Shown here: positions 19,208 through 27,339 of the stretch, piece after piece
Layout of the letters: the number at the start of each line of letters is the position of its first letter
Position numbering within the stretch: the stretch's first letter is position 1
Assembly (NCBI GenBank): GCA_027854065.1
Contig: JAQGEF010000002.1
Location: forward strand, 62,001 to 126,000
Length of the DNA stretch: 64,000 bases
Direction of reading: 5' to 3'
DNA from: Polluticaenibacter yanchengensis
GTDB lineage: Bacteria; Bacteroidota; Bacteroidia; Chitinophagales; Chitinophagaceae
Position numbers and translations under genes: made by a program
The notes under the pieces: model-generated
Told to the model about the DNA's origin: nothing
The model's database searches: none
Seen by the model: the letters and a program-made list of their open reading frames with translations, nothing else

Positions 19208-19936
19208 TTATTTTGCTAATTCATTTAAAATATCCGGCACATCTTCTTTACCGGACTGTTTTAATGCTGCCTGTGCGTTTACAAAGTCCTTTAATTTTAT
19301 ATGGCATAAACCCAGGTACCACCAGGCGTCATTTGTAAATACACTTTTTTGGCTTCTTATTAAGCTGCTATAGTAATGTTTGGCGTTCTTATAATCTTCA
19401 TCACCCATATAGGCATTGCCTAAAAAGTAGGCGAGCGTATCATTATTTGGCTGTTGTTTTAATAAGCTTTCCCATCCTGCAATCGCTGCTTTGTAGTTGC
19501 CGGATTTATACTCAGTCATTGCTTTTTCAAATGCATAGTTGTGGGTGGCTGTCATATATGTAGGCAAGCCAGGGTCTGGCTGGTAGTAGGCTGCAAATAC
19601 TTTATCTTCTTTTGACTGATTGAAAAACAGTAACCATATGCTGATGCTTAATACTGCCAAAACACTTGCAGCGGCCAGCCAGTTTGTCTTGGTTTTTTGC
19701 GGGATTTTCTGCGCCGGTATTTGCTGGTGGAATTGTTCTGTTTTTTCTTTTAACGCTGCTTCGCCGATACCTAATATAGTTGCTTTTATGATGTTTGTTT
19801 TAGCACTCAAGTCAGTATTCCCGGCTAGTTTTTTTTCAAACCCGGTACTTTCTTCATCCGACATTTTTTTGAGAAGATAGGCTTCTATTTCGTTCCATTC
19901 TTCCTGAGATATTTCTTCGCTATATTCGTTACTCAT
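19208..19936 (-). CDS. Single-span anti-sigma-like protein with periplasmic TPR domain
   Basis: 242 aa when started at the ATG at 19936, which overlaps the sigma gene stop as ATGA; a longer frame back to 19975 is unlikely. Residues 1-80 are acidic and helical (EEWNEIEAYLLKKMSDEE, then FEKKLAGNTDL), resembling the sigma-binding region of zinc-less anti-sigma factors. One span lies at about 86-105 (WLAAASVLAVLSISIWLLFF). The C-terminal part has TPR-like repeats (AIAGWESLLKQQPNNDTLAYFLGNAY type). Position and topology suggest a membrane anti-sigma factor whose periplasmic TPR half senses or binds something, perhaps the CHAT protein encoded next. The anti-sigma role is inferred. Confidence 0.7.
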   Translation of the reverse strand: MSNEYSEEISQEEWNEIEAYLLKKMSDEESTGFEKKLAGNTDLSAKTNIIKATILGIGEAALKEKTEQFHQQIPAQKIPQKTKTNWLAAASVLAVLSISIWLLFFNQSKEDKVFAAYYQPDPGLPTYMTATHNYAFEKAMTEYKSGNYKAAIAGWESLLKQQPNNDTLAYFLGNAYMGDEDYKNAKHYYSSLIRSQKSVFTNDAWWYLGLCHIKLKDFVNAQAALKQSGKEDVPDILNELAK

Positions 19937-20463
19937 AATTTCTTTTTTACAAGGGCTCTCAGATGTTGTAAACATCTGTATTTATTATTTTTGGCGGTTG
20001 CTTCGGTCCACCCGAATTGTTCGCCAATTGCTTTTAATGATTCTTTTTTAAAATAGAATTTTGTTAAAACCTCTTTACAGTTTTGTCCTAGTTTTTTAAA
20101 CTGGGTACTTACTGCTTTTATTTCATTTTCTAAATCGGTTTTAATATCATCCTGTTTTATCTCCGGCAAGGTCTCGATTTCAATGCTTTTTTTCTCATTT
20201 TTATGCCTGGCAGTTCTTAATACATCTAACCATTTATTCCTGGCGATGGTATATAAATACGCAGTTACTTCTGCTTCGTTAGCGGGCATAAATTTATTAA
20301 GCTGTATATTACGCCACAGTGCAATAAATGCTTCCTGATACAAATCTTTTGCATCGTCTTTGGTACCGCTGTTATCCACTACATATTTTTCTATCTTATG
20401 ATAATTTTTTATATAAATATTTTGTAGCGTTGTTTCATTATTAAAGTCGAACTTGTTTATCAC
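19933..20463 (-). CDS. ECF-type RNA polymerase sigma factor
   Basis: 176 aa with sigma region 2 (DLYQEAFIALWRNI, AYLYTIARNKWLDVLR) and region 4 (VLTKFYFKKESLKAIGEQFG, then WTEATAKNNKYRCLQHLR helix-turn-helix). The polypeptide has the two-domain form of ECF factors. First gene of a three-gene operon with the anti-sigma-like TPR protein (ATGA overlap) and the TPR-CHAT protein. About 540 nt without genes lie upstream; its promoter was not identified. Confidence 0.9.
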   Translation of the reverse strand: MINKFDFNNETTLQNIYIKNYHKIEKYVVDNSGTKDDAKDLYQEAFIALWRNIQLNKFMPANEAEVTAYLYTIARNKWLDVLRTARHKNEKKSIEIETLPEIKQDDIKTDLENEIKAVSTQFKKLGQNCKEVLTKFYFKKESLKAIGEQFGWTEATAKNNKYRCLQHLRALVKKKL

Positions 20464-20838
20464 TTGTAATAATATTTACCTATTTTGGGGTGGATTTAAT
20501 TACAAGTAAAAGGTAATGCATTATTTTTTATTATATTTAAAAACCTTGTTTTTATTTCATATGGTTACCGGTATTCTTAATCCTGTAATATAATATTTTG
20601 CAGTTTTATGCCTTCATTGAATTGCGTGATTTCTATCTTGTTTGCCTGAACGAAGGGCTGCTTTGCCTTATTTTCCTGTGGATCATTTTACCGGCCGATT
20701 TGAATGTTATTGCTATTAATCGTATGTTTTTTGAAAGGTCATCATGTGAATAATGAAAGTTGATCTTATTTTTTAATGATGATTTTGGAGGGTCTGTTTA
20801 AACCGTTTTATTTACTGTACAGTTGATATTCATCTGTA
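20464..20838. other. AT-rich upstream region of the sigma-CHAT operon
   Basis: No coding frame or RNA gene recognised. The stretch should hold the promoter of the sigma-CHAT operon; no exact TTG-N19-TAnnTTTG pair was found. Confidence 0.4.
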
Positions 20839-20950
20839 AAAAGGCTGCGGGATACGGAGGGCCTGGTACGACGCAGGAGTACCGAGCGTGAGCGAGCCCG
20901 GAGAAGCCCGGACTGCTGCCGGGTGATGATATGAAGATGACAGCCCCAAA
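20839..20950 (+). repeat. GC-rich intergenic repeat, copy B
   Basis: Blocks AAGGCTGCGGGATACGGAGG, GGCCTGGTACGAC, GAGTACCGAGCGTGAGCGAG, GCCCGGA and the end GACAGCCCCAAAA follow the same order as copy C and, reversed, copy A. It lies beside the bidirectional terminator after the 21005-21565 gene. Confidence 0.85.
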
Positions 20951-20953
20951 AGG

Positions 20954-20988
20954 AAAAAGCGAAATAACGTTTGCTATTTCGCTTTTTT
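20954..20988 (-). terminator. Bidirectional terminator after the second ECF operon
   Basis: A perfect 13-bp stem (AAAAAGCGAAATA with its complement, 8-nt loop) has T-runs at both ends, 17 nt past the stop of the last gene of the operon. Confidence 0.85.
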
Positions 20989-21004
20989 CAGTTACCGGTT
21001 TATA

Positions 21005-21565
21005 TTAAAATACGAGGCCGGCGGTTAATCCTATGGTCCTGAATTTCTGGAAAATATATTCCGAATATTTTTGTCCGTCTATAACTTCCCACTGAAATGT
21101 TTCTTTTAATTTGAACCGGTGTAAATTGTAAGAAATGCCGATTGTTAAAAAGCAATTTTTTTCCAGTGGTAACCAATACGAGATGCCATAATTGCCATAG
21201 TACGAAGGATATTTTTTTACCCCGGAAAAGTTGGTGTTTTTAAAGGGTGTTTTTGTGATGAACGAAGTTCCGTTATTGGCAAATACATTTAAATGTTGAT
21301 TATTCCTGAAATTAAATTGTCTTTTCAGTTGTAAAAACAAAGGGATGGAGCCGTTGTAATGATATTGTTCGTAACCTGCGCCTAATGCTACTCCATACTT
21401 TTGTTGATAAAGTACGCCATTAACAGTATGGATATTATACCCGTTTTTCTTGTTACCAAATAAGTGGCTGAATGTATTGACCGACTGAAATTGCCAGTTT
21501 TTATTTTGTGCCTGCAGATGGATACATGCCAGAAAGGAGATTATTATAATGACTGTTATTTTCAT
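21005..21565 (-). CDS. Small secreted protein, probable outer-membrane beta-barrel
   Basis: 186 aa, not recognised at family level. A signal peptide ends near LQAQ (residue 20). The rest alternates aromatic and polar residues in short strands (GVALGAGYEQYHY, YGNYGISYWLPL, FLTIGISYNLHRF) and ends with a hydrophobic strand GLTAGLVF, typical of small outer-membrane barrels. Its start overlaps the stop of the LVIVD lipoprotein gene by one base (TAATG), so translation is probably coupled. Last gene of the sigma (24276) operon. Function unknown. Confidence 0.7.
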   Translation of the reverse strand: MKITVIIIISFLACIHLQAQNKNWQFQSVNTFSHLFGNKKNGYNIHTVNGVLYQQKYGVALGAGYEQYHYNGSIPLFLQLKRQFNFRNNQHLNVFANNGTSFITKTPFKNTNFSGVKKYPSYYGNYGISYWLPLEKNCFLTIGISYNLHRFKLKETFQWEVIDGQKYSEYIFQKFRTIGLTAGLVF

Positions 21566-22788
21566 TAAAATTTGTTGACGAATTTAATGTTATTGATGTC
21601 CTCATAATTGTAAATATAAGTGCCGCTGGTAGCGCTGACGATTGCTGTTTTGCCATAGCAGATAACATCGAATGCATCGGGAATGTCAATTTTTTTGAAG
21701 GTGGAAATTTTTTGTGAGTTTGAAACATCCAGTACTTTTAAACCATCTTTTCCATCGCAAACGAACAACCATTTACCATCCTGGCTTAAACCGTGTGGGT
21801 TGGTCATGTCATATTTACTCACGAGCTTAGAATTGGTTGGGTCAGTAACGTTTACAACATTTAATTCGTTAATGAAACCTGCGCATTGAGAGCCGTTTCT
21901 TAAGGTAACATACGCAAGCGAGTCGTTGGCAATAACAGGGTCGCACACACGGGCATGTTGAAACTCGCCTAATTTTGCCGGTGCTGACGGTGAGCTGACA
22001 TCATAGATCAACATGCCTGTATTACTGCCTATGAACAGTTTGTCTTTAAACGGGTAGATGGTCTCTATTCCAAATCCCAAGCCGACGTTGTTGCTGAATT
22101 TTGGCGTTAAAGGCTGGCTGACATTTATAACATTCAACCTGTTATTGGTAACTGTATAAAGCGTATTTTTTATAGCGGTGAACCTGGCCATGCTGCCTCC
22201 TGTACCTGTTTTTGACCCACCTGTACTATTAGCTGTATTGAAGAATGCGTCAAAGATGATTTGTCCTGCGCGCCATAAAGCGTAGTTTTCGCCATTGACG
22301 GTGGTGTCTCTTTTTTTCCAGTCAACTATTATGTCATCAGCTTGTTTTCCTTGTACATAATACCTGTCCGGGAACATATTGGAAAGATGGTTGCTCAGTT
22401 TTATGTTGTGTATATCGCTAATGTCGATGGCCATTAAATCTGTATAGCTGTCTGCATATAATACATTATTTACAACGGCCATGTCCACATTGCCCGGTAC
22501 AGGCAGATAAGCGATTTTTTGCGCACTATTTTTGTCGTAGTTTTCTATTACATGAATGCCTTTGTTAATTTCATTTACAAACAGGTAATTTTTGTAAACA
22601 TAAATCTTGCCGGGCCTTTCTATGTTTTTGGGTGCACTGGATTTTATATTGGCCCTTACTTCGGCACTAGTGGAATATACCGGTTCATATATGGTATAAG
22701 TCCTGGTTTCGGTATCTTTCAGGCAACCGCTAAGTAACAGGCCTGCAACTGCTGCTACCAGCATTAAAGGCGATTTGAAGTATCTCAT
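21565..22788 (-). CDS. LVIVD-repeat beta-propeller lipoprotein
   Basis: 407 aa. The lipobox LLLSGC (Cys22) marks a lipoprotein. The rest has repeated blades of the LVIVD type (LMAIDISDIHNIKLSNHL, LNVINVSQPLTPKFSNN, MLIYDVSSPSAPAKLGEF, LNVVNVTDPTNSKLVSKY, LKVLDVSNSQKISTFKK), forming a predicted propeller on the cell surface or in the periplasm. Such proteins usually bind partners or ligands; no catalytic residues are seen. It lies between the anti-sigma/barrel gene (19-nt gap) and the small secreted protein gene (1-base overlap). Confidence 0.85.
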   Translation of the reverse strand: MRYFKSPLMLVAAVAGLLLSGCLKDTETRTYTIYEPVYSTSAEVRANIKSSAPKNIERPGKIYVYKNYLFVNEINKGIHVIENYDKNSAQKIAYLPVPGNVDMAVVNNVLYADSYTDLMAIDISDIHNIKLSNHLSNMFPDRYYVQGKQADDIIVDWKKRDTTVNGENYALWRAGQIIFDAFFNTANSTGGSKTGTGGSMARFTAIKNTLYTVTNNRLNVINVSQPLTPKFSNNVGLGFGIETIYPFKDKLFIGSNTGMLIYDVSSPSAPAKLGEFQHARVCDPVIANDSLAYVTLRNGSQCAGFINELNVVNVTDPTNSKLVSKYDMTNPHGLSQDGKWLFVCDGKDGLKVLDVSNSQKISTFKKIDIPDAFDVICYGKTAIVSATSGTYIYNYEDINNIKFVNKF

Positions 22789-22807
22789 AAACTGTAGGTT
22801 TTATATT

Positions 22808-24283
22808 TTATAATGTATAGGTGTATTTTATTTGCAGTGATTTCCATTTGTTGGACATCACAGTATTATCCGATTTTTTTGTATTGGACAGCATGAATAA
22901 TTGTCCCTGGATGCCTAATGCTGACTTTTTGCTGAATTGCCAGTTGATACCTGCATCTGCTGCCAGGTTAAAGCGGTTGTTCAGGTTGTTGTTATAAAAC
23001 AGGAAGCTGGCTGTATTACTTACATGTATCTGTTTTTGGGATATACTGTAAACAGGCATGAGTCCTCCGTTCAGGTAAAAGGGATGTTTACCTTTAGGAT
23101 TTATAAGGTAGTTTATCCCTAATAGTAAGCCTATATTGATGTTGTGGTTCTTTTCTTTTACAATATTGCCGCCCCTGTAAATGGTGTTGACGGATTTTTC
23201 ACCGCTGGTAAAGCTTGTATCTTTTGTAGTGCCTCTTTCCTGTAAATTACTCAGGTAAGACATTTGGGTTCCTACATACCATTCGAAGTGTCTGCCGATA
23301 ATAAATTTCCTTTGAACGGCTAACTGTAAGCTGAGTGATGTGATTGGTTTATTAACCCTGCCGTAAGAATAAGTACCATTATAGGAACCGCTATTGTTGG
23401 GTATAGTAGACGAATTGTCCAGGTATTGGGGGCTGGCAGAATGGGTTATCAATGAGAGCAGCTTGTTTGTATTGGATGCGCCTGCTGATGCATATACCTG
23501 CCATTTTCCTTTTTTACTTATTTTTTGAATGTCTTCTTTCTTAGATGAACCACTATCTGTATGTAGTGCCAATAATGTATCGTGTTGGATTATGCCGGTT
23601 AGTGTACTACCCAGGTTTTCCGGTTGCATATCTTCCAATAAAATACCTGTAGTATTAGTAGTACTGTCAGGATGACGGTTGAGAATCGTCTCTGTATTAT
23701 TTGCTTTTATGTTATTGCTAATGTTACCGTCTGTACCGGTATTTGAAGCATATAGTAATTTGTCTGTTTGGTCATTCACAAGTGAATTTGTTTTGGCATG
23801 AGTGAACAGTTCTGTTTGATGCGTTGGTGCAGTCAGTTGTATTTGATTGTTCGGGCTGGTTGGTATTGTAATGTTACCTGTTGATGCTGTTTTATTTTGC
23901 CTGGTTTTAAACGGTGCAGTATTTCCCTTATTTTTTTGTTCAACTTCAGTGAAGGGTTGATTAGAACGGTTATTGTTTTTAGTAAGGTCTTCTTTGCGGG
24001 GCAATAAATTTGTTTCGCCGGTTATGTTTTCATTTTCGTTGATTGCTTTTGTAGTATGGGCAACCAGATCTTCTGAACGTTCTGCTTTATGATTATTTTG
24101 ATAATGGTATATCAAACAGCTTCCTGTTAATAAAGAGGCTGCAAAGGCCCACCAGATGATGGCTTTTCTACGCTTTTTTTCTTCAGGCAATTGCGGTTCG
24201 ATTTGTTGCCACAAATCGGGTGAAGCGTGCATTTTATGATTGCCGATGATATCTTGTATGTCTTTTTCAAATTGGTTAGACAT
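22808..24283 (-). CDS. Anti-sigma-like membrane protein fused to a beta-barrel-like C-terminal domain
   Basis: 491 aa. Residues 1-40 are soluble, with HASPDLWQQIEPQLPEEKKRR typical of the cytoplasmic head of Bacteroidota anti-sigma-like proteins. One span lies at about 41-59. A long Asn/Thr-rich linker (60-260) follows, then about 230 residues of alternating strands (SLQLAVQRKFIIGRHFEWYV, INIGLLLGINYLI) ending in a terminal aromatic-hydrophobic strand, which look like an outer-membrane barrel. It overlaps the ECF sigma gene by 8 nt. If both ends fold as predicted, one chain would link the inner and outer membranes. The anti-sigma role is inferred. Confidence 0.7.
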   Translation of the reverse strand: MSNQFEKDIQDIIGNHKMHASPDLWQQIEPQLPEEKKRRKAIIWWAFAASLLTGSCLIYHYQNNHKAERSEDLVAHTTKAINENENITGETNLLPRKEDLTKNNNRSNQPFTEVEQKNKGNTAPFKTRQNKTASTGNITIPTSPNNQIQLTAPTHQTELFTHAKTNSLVNDQTDKLLYASNTGTDGNISNNIKANNTETILNRHPDSTTNTTGILLEDMQPENLGSTLTGIIQHDTLLALHTDSGSSKKEDIQKISKKGKWQVYASAGASNTNKLLSLITHSASPQYLDNSSTIPNNSGSYNGTYSYGRVNKPITSLSLQLAVQRKFIIGRHFEWYVGTQMSYLSNLQERGTTKDTSFTSGEKSVNTIYRGGNIVKEKNHNINIGLLLGINYLINPKGKHPFYLNGGLMPVYSISQKQIHVSNTASFLFYNNNLNNRFNLAADAGINWQFSKKSALGIQGQLFMLSNTKKSDNTVMSNKWKSLQIKYTYTL

Positions 24284-24833
24284 AATTCTTAAAGTTTTCT
24301 GGTTTTGAGGAACGTTGTTGTATTTGTTTTATTAAACTGGCCCTTGCCCTGCTATACTGGCTTCTGCTGGTCTGCTCACTTATATTCAGCATTTGTGCCG
24401 CTTCTGCATGGCTATAACCTTCTACGCCTATTAAATTGAAGATGGTCTGGTAACCAAAAGGTAACTCTCTTATCAATTCAATGATATCCTGCGCCAACAG
24501 TTTTACATCCGGGTTGTCTGTGGATACCTGGTGGAGGTTGATCTCTTCAAATACCAACTCTTTATTGTACCTGCTATGTTTTTTTATATAATCTAAAGAA
24601 CTGTTTACCATTATTCTCCTGATCCATGCGCCTAATTCTCCCTGGTTATTGAACTGTGCGATGTTTTTAAACACTTTTACGAAGCCTATTTGTAATACAT
24701 CTTCAGCGTCATGAATATTCCTGGTATACCTGTAGCATACAGTCAACATCGTATCTGCATAGGCATTATATAGCTGCTGCTGTGCAGATCTTTTGTTTTT
24801 AATACATTCTGTTATTAATGCCTGTATGTTCAT
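24276..24833 (-). CDS. ECF-type RNA polymerase sigma factor
   Basis: 185 aa with region 2 (DAEDVLQIGFVKVFKNI, then GAWIRRIMVNSSLDYIKK) and region 4 (ELPFGYQTIFNLIGVEGYSH, AEAAQMLNISEQTSRSQYSR). Head of a four-gene operon with the anti-sigma/barrel protein, the LVIVD lipoprotein and a small secreted protein. It is a different subgroup from the sigma factor at 19933; the two share only the fold. Its target promoters are unknown; autoregulation of the operon is likely by analogy. Confidence 0.92.
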   Translation of the reverse strand: MNIQALITECIKNKRSAQQQLYNAYADTMLTVCYRYTRNIHDAEDVLQIGFVKVFKNIAQFNNQGELGAWIRRIMVNSSLDYIKKHSRYNKELVFEEINLHQVSTDNPDVKLLAQDIIELIRELPFGYQTIFNLIGVEGYSHAEAAQMLNISEQTSRSQYSRARASLIKQIQQRSSKPENFKNYV

Positions 24834-25179
24834 ATAGTACTACGATATACTTGACAGAGTTATTATTAAAATCATTGCACGGCAAAAGATTTTAGCTGAT
24901 AAATTTCTTTTTTTATTACGAAAAGATTGGGATTGTTTTGCTATACCAGTAGTTTTTGAACAAAATCTATTACAAAAGGGTAGGAAATCAGAGGGAATGC
25001 AATTGTACAAATAATGAAAAATAATTTTACCGGATTTTAAGTTTTTAAGAATACTGGTATTAAATTTGGTATACCAAGAATTGTTCTGGGTTATAAACCA
25101 GGCTGGTTGGACCGGCCTTGCTTTATGCAGGGACAAACTTATTGCACTAACTTTATTTCTTACACCAAAACCCTTGTGA
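24834..25179. other. Divergent intergenic region between the sigma gene and the 25180 gene
   Basis: AT-rich sequence that must hold two divergent promoters. A 98-codon minus-strand frame here has no ribosome-binding context and random composition and is not called. TAACTTTA near 25147 is a one-mismatch match to TAnnTTTG ahead of the gene at 25180. Confidence 0.4.
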
Positions 25180-25671
25180 ATGTTGTTAAAAACTTTCCTC
25201 AGCAGCGTGGCGCTCAGCGCCGTCTTAGTACTAAGTTCTTACCAGGCTGATGCCAGAGCTAAAATCCCGTTTGGTGACCGTGAAGTACTGACACTGGTCG
25301 CTGATTTGCCAGACACAGAAGATTACCTGATTGAAAAAGGCTCCAAACTTTCCAACCGGCCCGACCAATACCTGGACCTGGCCACTCTTCATGAAGAGTT
25401 TAATATTGCCTGGTTATTGCCACTCTGGATCAATAAAGAACCCAGGTTGGTAGGTTACAACAAGGCAAAGGATCTCTACTATGATATTCCGGATGAGGAA
25501 CTTAACCAGATTCTGGCTGAGAATAAGCTGGACAGGAAAAACCTGGAAAAAGTAGGTTTTTACACCCGCTATGGCGGCAAACTGATCGCACTTATTATTA
25601 TTGCCTTTATTATCCGGGGAATGATACCCTCTAAGAAGAAGGCGGTGGACGTAAAACCTCAGTCTGTATAA
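25180..25671 (+). CDS. Secreted protein with C-terminal membrane span, function unknown
   Basis: 163 aa. A signal peptide (to about ADARA, residue 27) is followed by about 100 soluble, acidic residues (FNIAWLLPLWINKEPRLVGY, YYDIPDEELNQILAENKL). One hydrophobic span (KLIALIIIAFIIRGMIP) and a basic tail close the protein. The predicted form is a periplasmic domain anchored to the inner membrane at its C-terminus. No family recognised. It has its own terminator, so it is probably a separate unit from the next two genes. Confidence 0.75.
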   Translation: MLLKTFLSSVALSAVLVLSSYQADARAKIPFGDREVLTLVADLPDTEDYLIEKGSKLSNRPDQYLDLATLHEEFNIAWLLPLWINKEPRLVGYNKAKDLYYDIPDEELNQILAENKLDRKNLEKVGFYTRYGGKLIALIIIAFIIRGMIPSKKKAVDVKPQSV

Positions 25672-25677
25672 TTTTTT

Positions 25678-25707
25678 GCAAAGCACCGCCCAGGTGCTTT
25701 GCTTTCC
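25678..25707 (+). terminator. Rho-independent terminator
   Basis: A perfect 10-bp stem (GCAAAGCACC with its complement, 5-nt loop) followed by TTTCCTT, 7 nt past the stop codon of the preceding gene. Confidence 0.85.
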
Positions 25708-25750
25708 TTACACTTTTTAAACTATTTCTTAATCTACAATACAATTAGTT

Positions 25751-26470
25751 ATGGGCTCTTACATTTTTATTATCATTGGTTTTATTGCCATCTATGCGGG
25801 TATTTTTATCTGGTTCCGTCGCAAAAAACAGCAAAGTGCGGCCGCTTTCAGTAAATTAAATATGCAACAGGAGGCTGCAAAGGCCGAAAGCTATAAAACT
25901 GAGTTTTTATCAGGTGATTTTGCTTTCCTGAAGCAATATATCAAAGACGGTCCTATTGATGCTTTTACTATTGCTACACTGGATTACGGTAAAGGTGATA
26001 TGGCAAAAGATGTTGCCAAAGACACATTAAAAAGCCTGGCTACATTGGGTACTGTAAAATACAATACGGTACAAACACCCAAGTACCTGGTATTAAGCGG
26101 TAGCGACCTGCATTTACTGGACACTAATACAGATGGTGATGTAGATAAGCACCTGGTATTTGATAACTTCCGCCTGAAAAATTCTACCATTGAAGAACTC
26201 CCTCTTGCCAAGATGGCCATGATGCGTGCGAATTATGGCGATTACAGTCTCAAGAATTATAAATTATCCTTACAAACCGATGGGAAAGAAGTAAAACTTG
26301 TTATTCCTAATGGTATTGTACAGGCCATGGTAGCACAGGGCTCCGCCACTTCCTATTTATCAAATAATGTAGAGAAACAGGTGAAGGAATTTGTACTGGG
26401 TAACTATTTCCTGAACAAATTGGGCGAAAAAGCATCAAACCTTAAAGTACAGACTTACTTACCAGCTTAA
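25751..26470 (+). CDS. Membrane-anchored protein of unknown function
   Basis: 239 aa. An N-terminal span (YIFIIIGFIAIYAGIFIWF) followed by RRKK indicates an inner-membrane anchor with the bulk in the cytoplasm. The rest is soluble with mixed helix and strand (YLVLSGSDLHLLDTNTDGDV, FDNFRLKNSTIEELPLAKM, KEVKLVIPNGIV), suggesting a PH-like beta-sheet part, but no family is recognised. It is followed after 9 nt by the DUF1266 gene, so the two probably form an operon and may act together. Confidence 0.75.
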   Translation: MGSYIFIIIGFIAIYAGIFIWFRRKKQQSAAAFSKLNMQQEAAKAESYKTEFLSGDFAFLKQYIKDGPIDAFTIATLDYGKGDMAKDVAKDTLKSLATLGTVKYNTVQTPKYLVLSGSDLHLLDTNTDGDVDKHLVFDNFRLKNSTIEELPLAKMAMMRANYGDYSLKNYKLSLQTDGKEVKLVIPNGIVQAMVAQGSATSYLSNNVEKQVKEFVLGNYFLNKLGEKASNLKVQTYLPA

Positions 26471-26479
26471 ATCACTTAT

Positions 26480-27190
26480 ATGGGCATTGTATCTAAACTT
26501 TTTCATGCACTCTTTAATAATTTAAGGCAAAACAAAACCAATCCTTTAACAGGCGATTCCTTGAAACAGGTTTTAGTGAGTGCTATGTATGCCGAGCAAC
26601 AATCGGCTTACCTGAATAGCTATGAAACAGGTATAGCTGCTGCGGACGGCAAAAAGATCTTACAGGAATATTGGGCCATCTATGATAAGGCAGATGCCGA
26701 AGACACTTTATCGTATCTGTTACATGAGGGGCACAGTTATTATTTTGAACCGATTTACAAGGCACTTACCACAGAAAAAGGTAACTATGCGGCTTACCTG
26801 GAATCTGCTTTTCCACCGGAAGAACTGGAAAAAGCGGTCAATCTTTTCCGGGGACTGCGATCTAATATTGACTCTTTGATCAATGATAAGGTGATTAGCA
26901 GGATTGAGGACCTGCAGGTGTATAAAGTACATGGATGGGATTATGGCCGCCTGTCTTTTATGACCCGGCTTTGTTATGAACATAACCTGATATCCGAACA
27001 TGTAATGAAACAGTTTTTAAGGGACGGATTGGAGGGCACTAAACGTGCTTATACTAATTGGACCGATTTTTCCAAAGGATATATTATTGGCCGTGCTATG
27101 TGGGGCGGCGATAATAATTCGGGAATGACCAGTATTGCCCAGAGCCTTTTAACCAATAAAAAAAGTCCCTGGGTAAATCATCCTCTTTAA
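26480..27190 (+). CDS. DUF1266 domain protein
   Basis: 236 aa cytoplasmic protein, mostly helical. The C-terminal half carries the DUF1266 pattern: VHGWDYGRLSFMTRLCYEHN, then LISEHVMKQFLRDGLEGTKR and AYTNWTDFSKGYIIGRAMWG, with the conserved W-D-x-x-R and W-x-x-[FY]-x-x-x-Y-x-x-G-R-x-x-W residues. The N-terminal 100 residues are unassigned. The biochemical role of DUF1266 is unknown; some members occur near toxin or secretion genes. It partners the membrane-anchored protein encoded 9 nt upstream. Confidence 0.8.
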   Translation: MGIVSKLFHALFNNLRQNKTNPLTGDSLKQVLVSAMYAEQQSAYLNSYETGIAAADGKKILQEYWAIYDKADAEDTLSYLLHEGHSYYFEPIYKALTTEKGNYAAYLESAFPPEELEKAVNLFRGLRSNIDSLINDKVISRIEDLQVYKVHGWDYGRLSFMTRLCYEHNLISEHVMKQFLRDGLEGTKRAYTNWTDFSKGYIIGRAMWGGDNNSGMTSIAQSLLTNKKSPWVNHPL

Positions 27191-27283
27191 TTATCGTATC
27201 CATATTTACGGAAATGACAAATCGAACTATCTTTTTAGGATATTAAAGCGTCTGTTAAATGGATTGATAAAGGTTACTGTGAT

Positions 27284-27327
27284 AATACAAAAAAGCAATA
27301 TCAGGTATTGATATTGCTTTTTGTATT
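27284..27327. terminator. Bidirectional terminator between convergent genes
   Basis: AATACAAAAAAGCAATATCA and TGATATTGCTTTTTGTATT form a 19-bp stem with one bulged A and a 5-nt loop. A-runs and T-runs on the arms suit termination from both sides, serving the genes ending at 27190 and 27340. Confidence 0.85.
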
Positions 27328-27339
27328 GTAAGACTAAAA

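Noticed and set aside
24840..25136. 98-codon minus-strand frame upstream of the sigma gene
   Set aside because: No family features, no ribosome-binding context, and it occupies a region that must hold two promoters.
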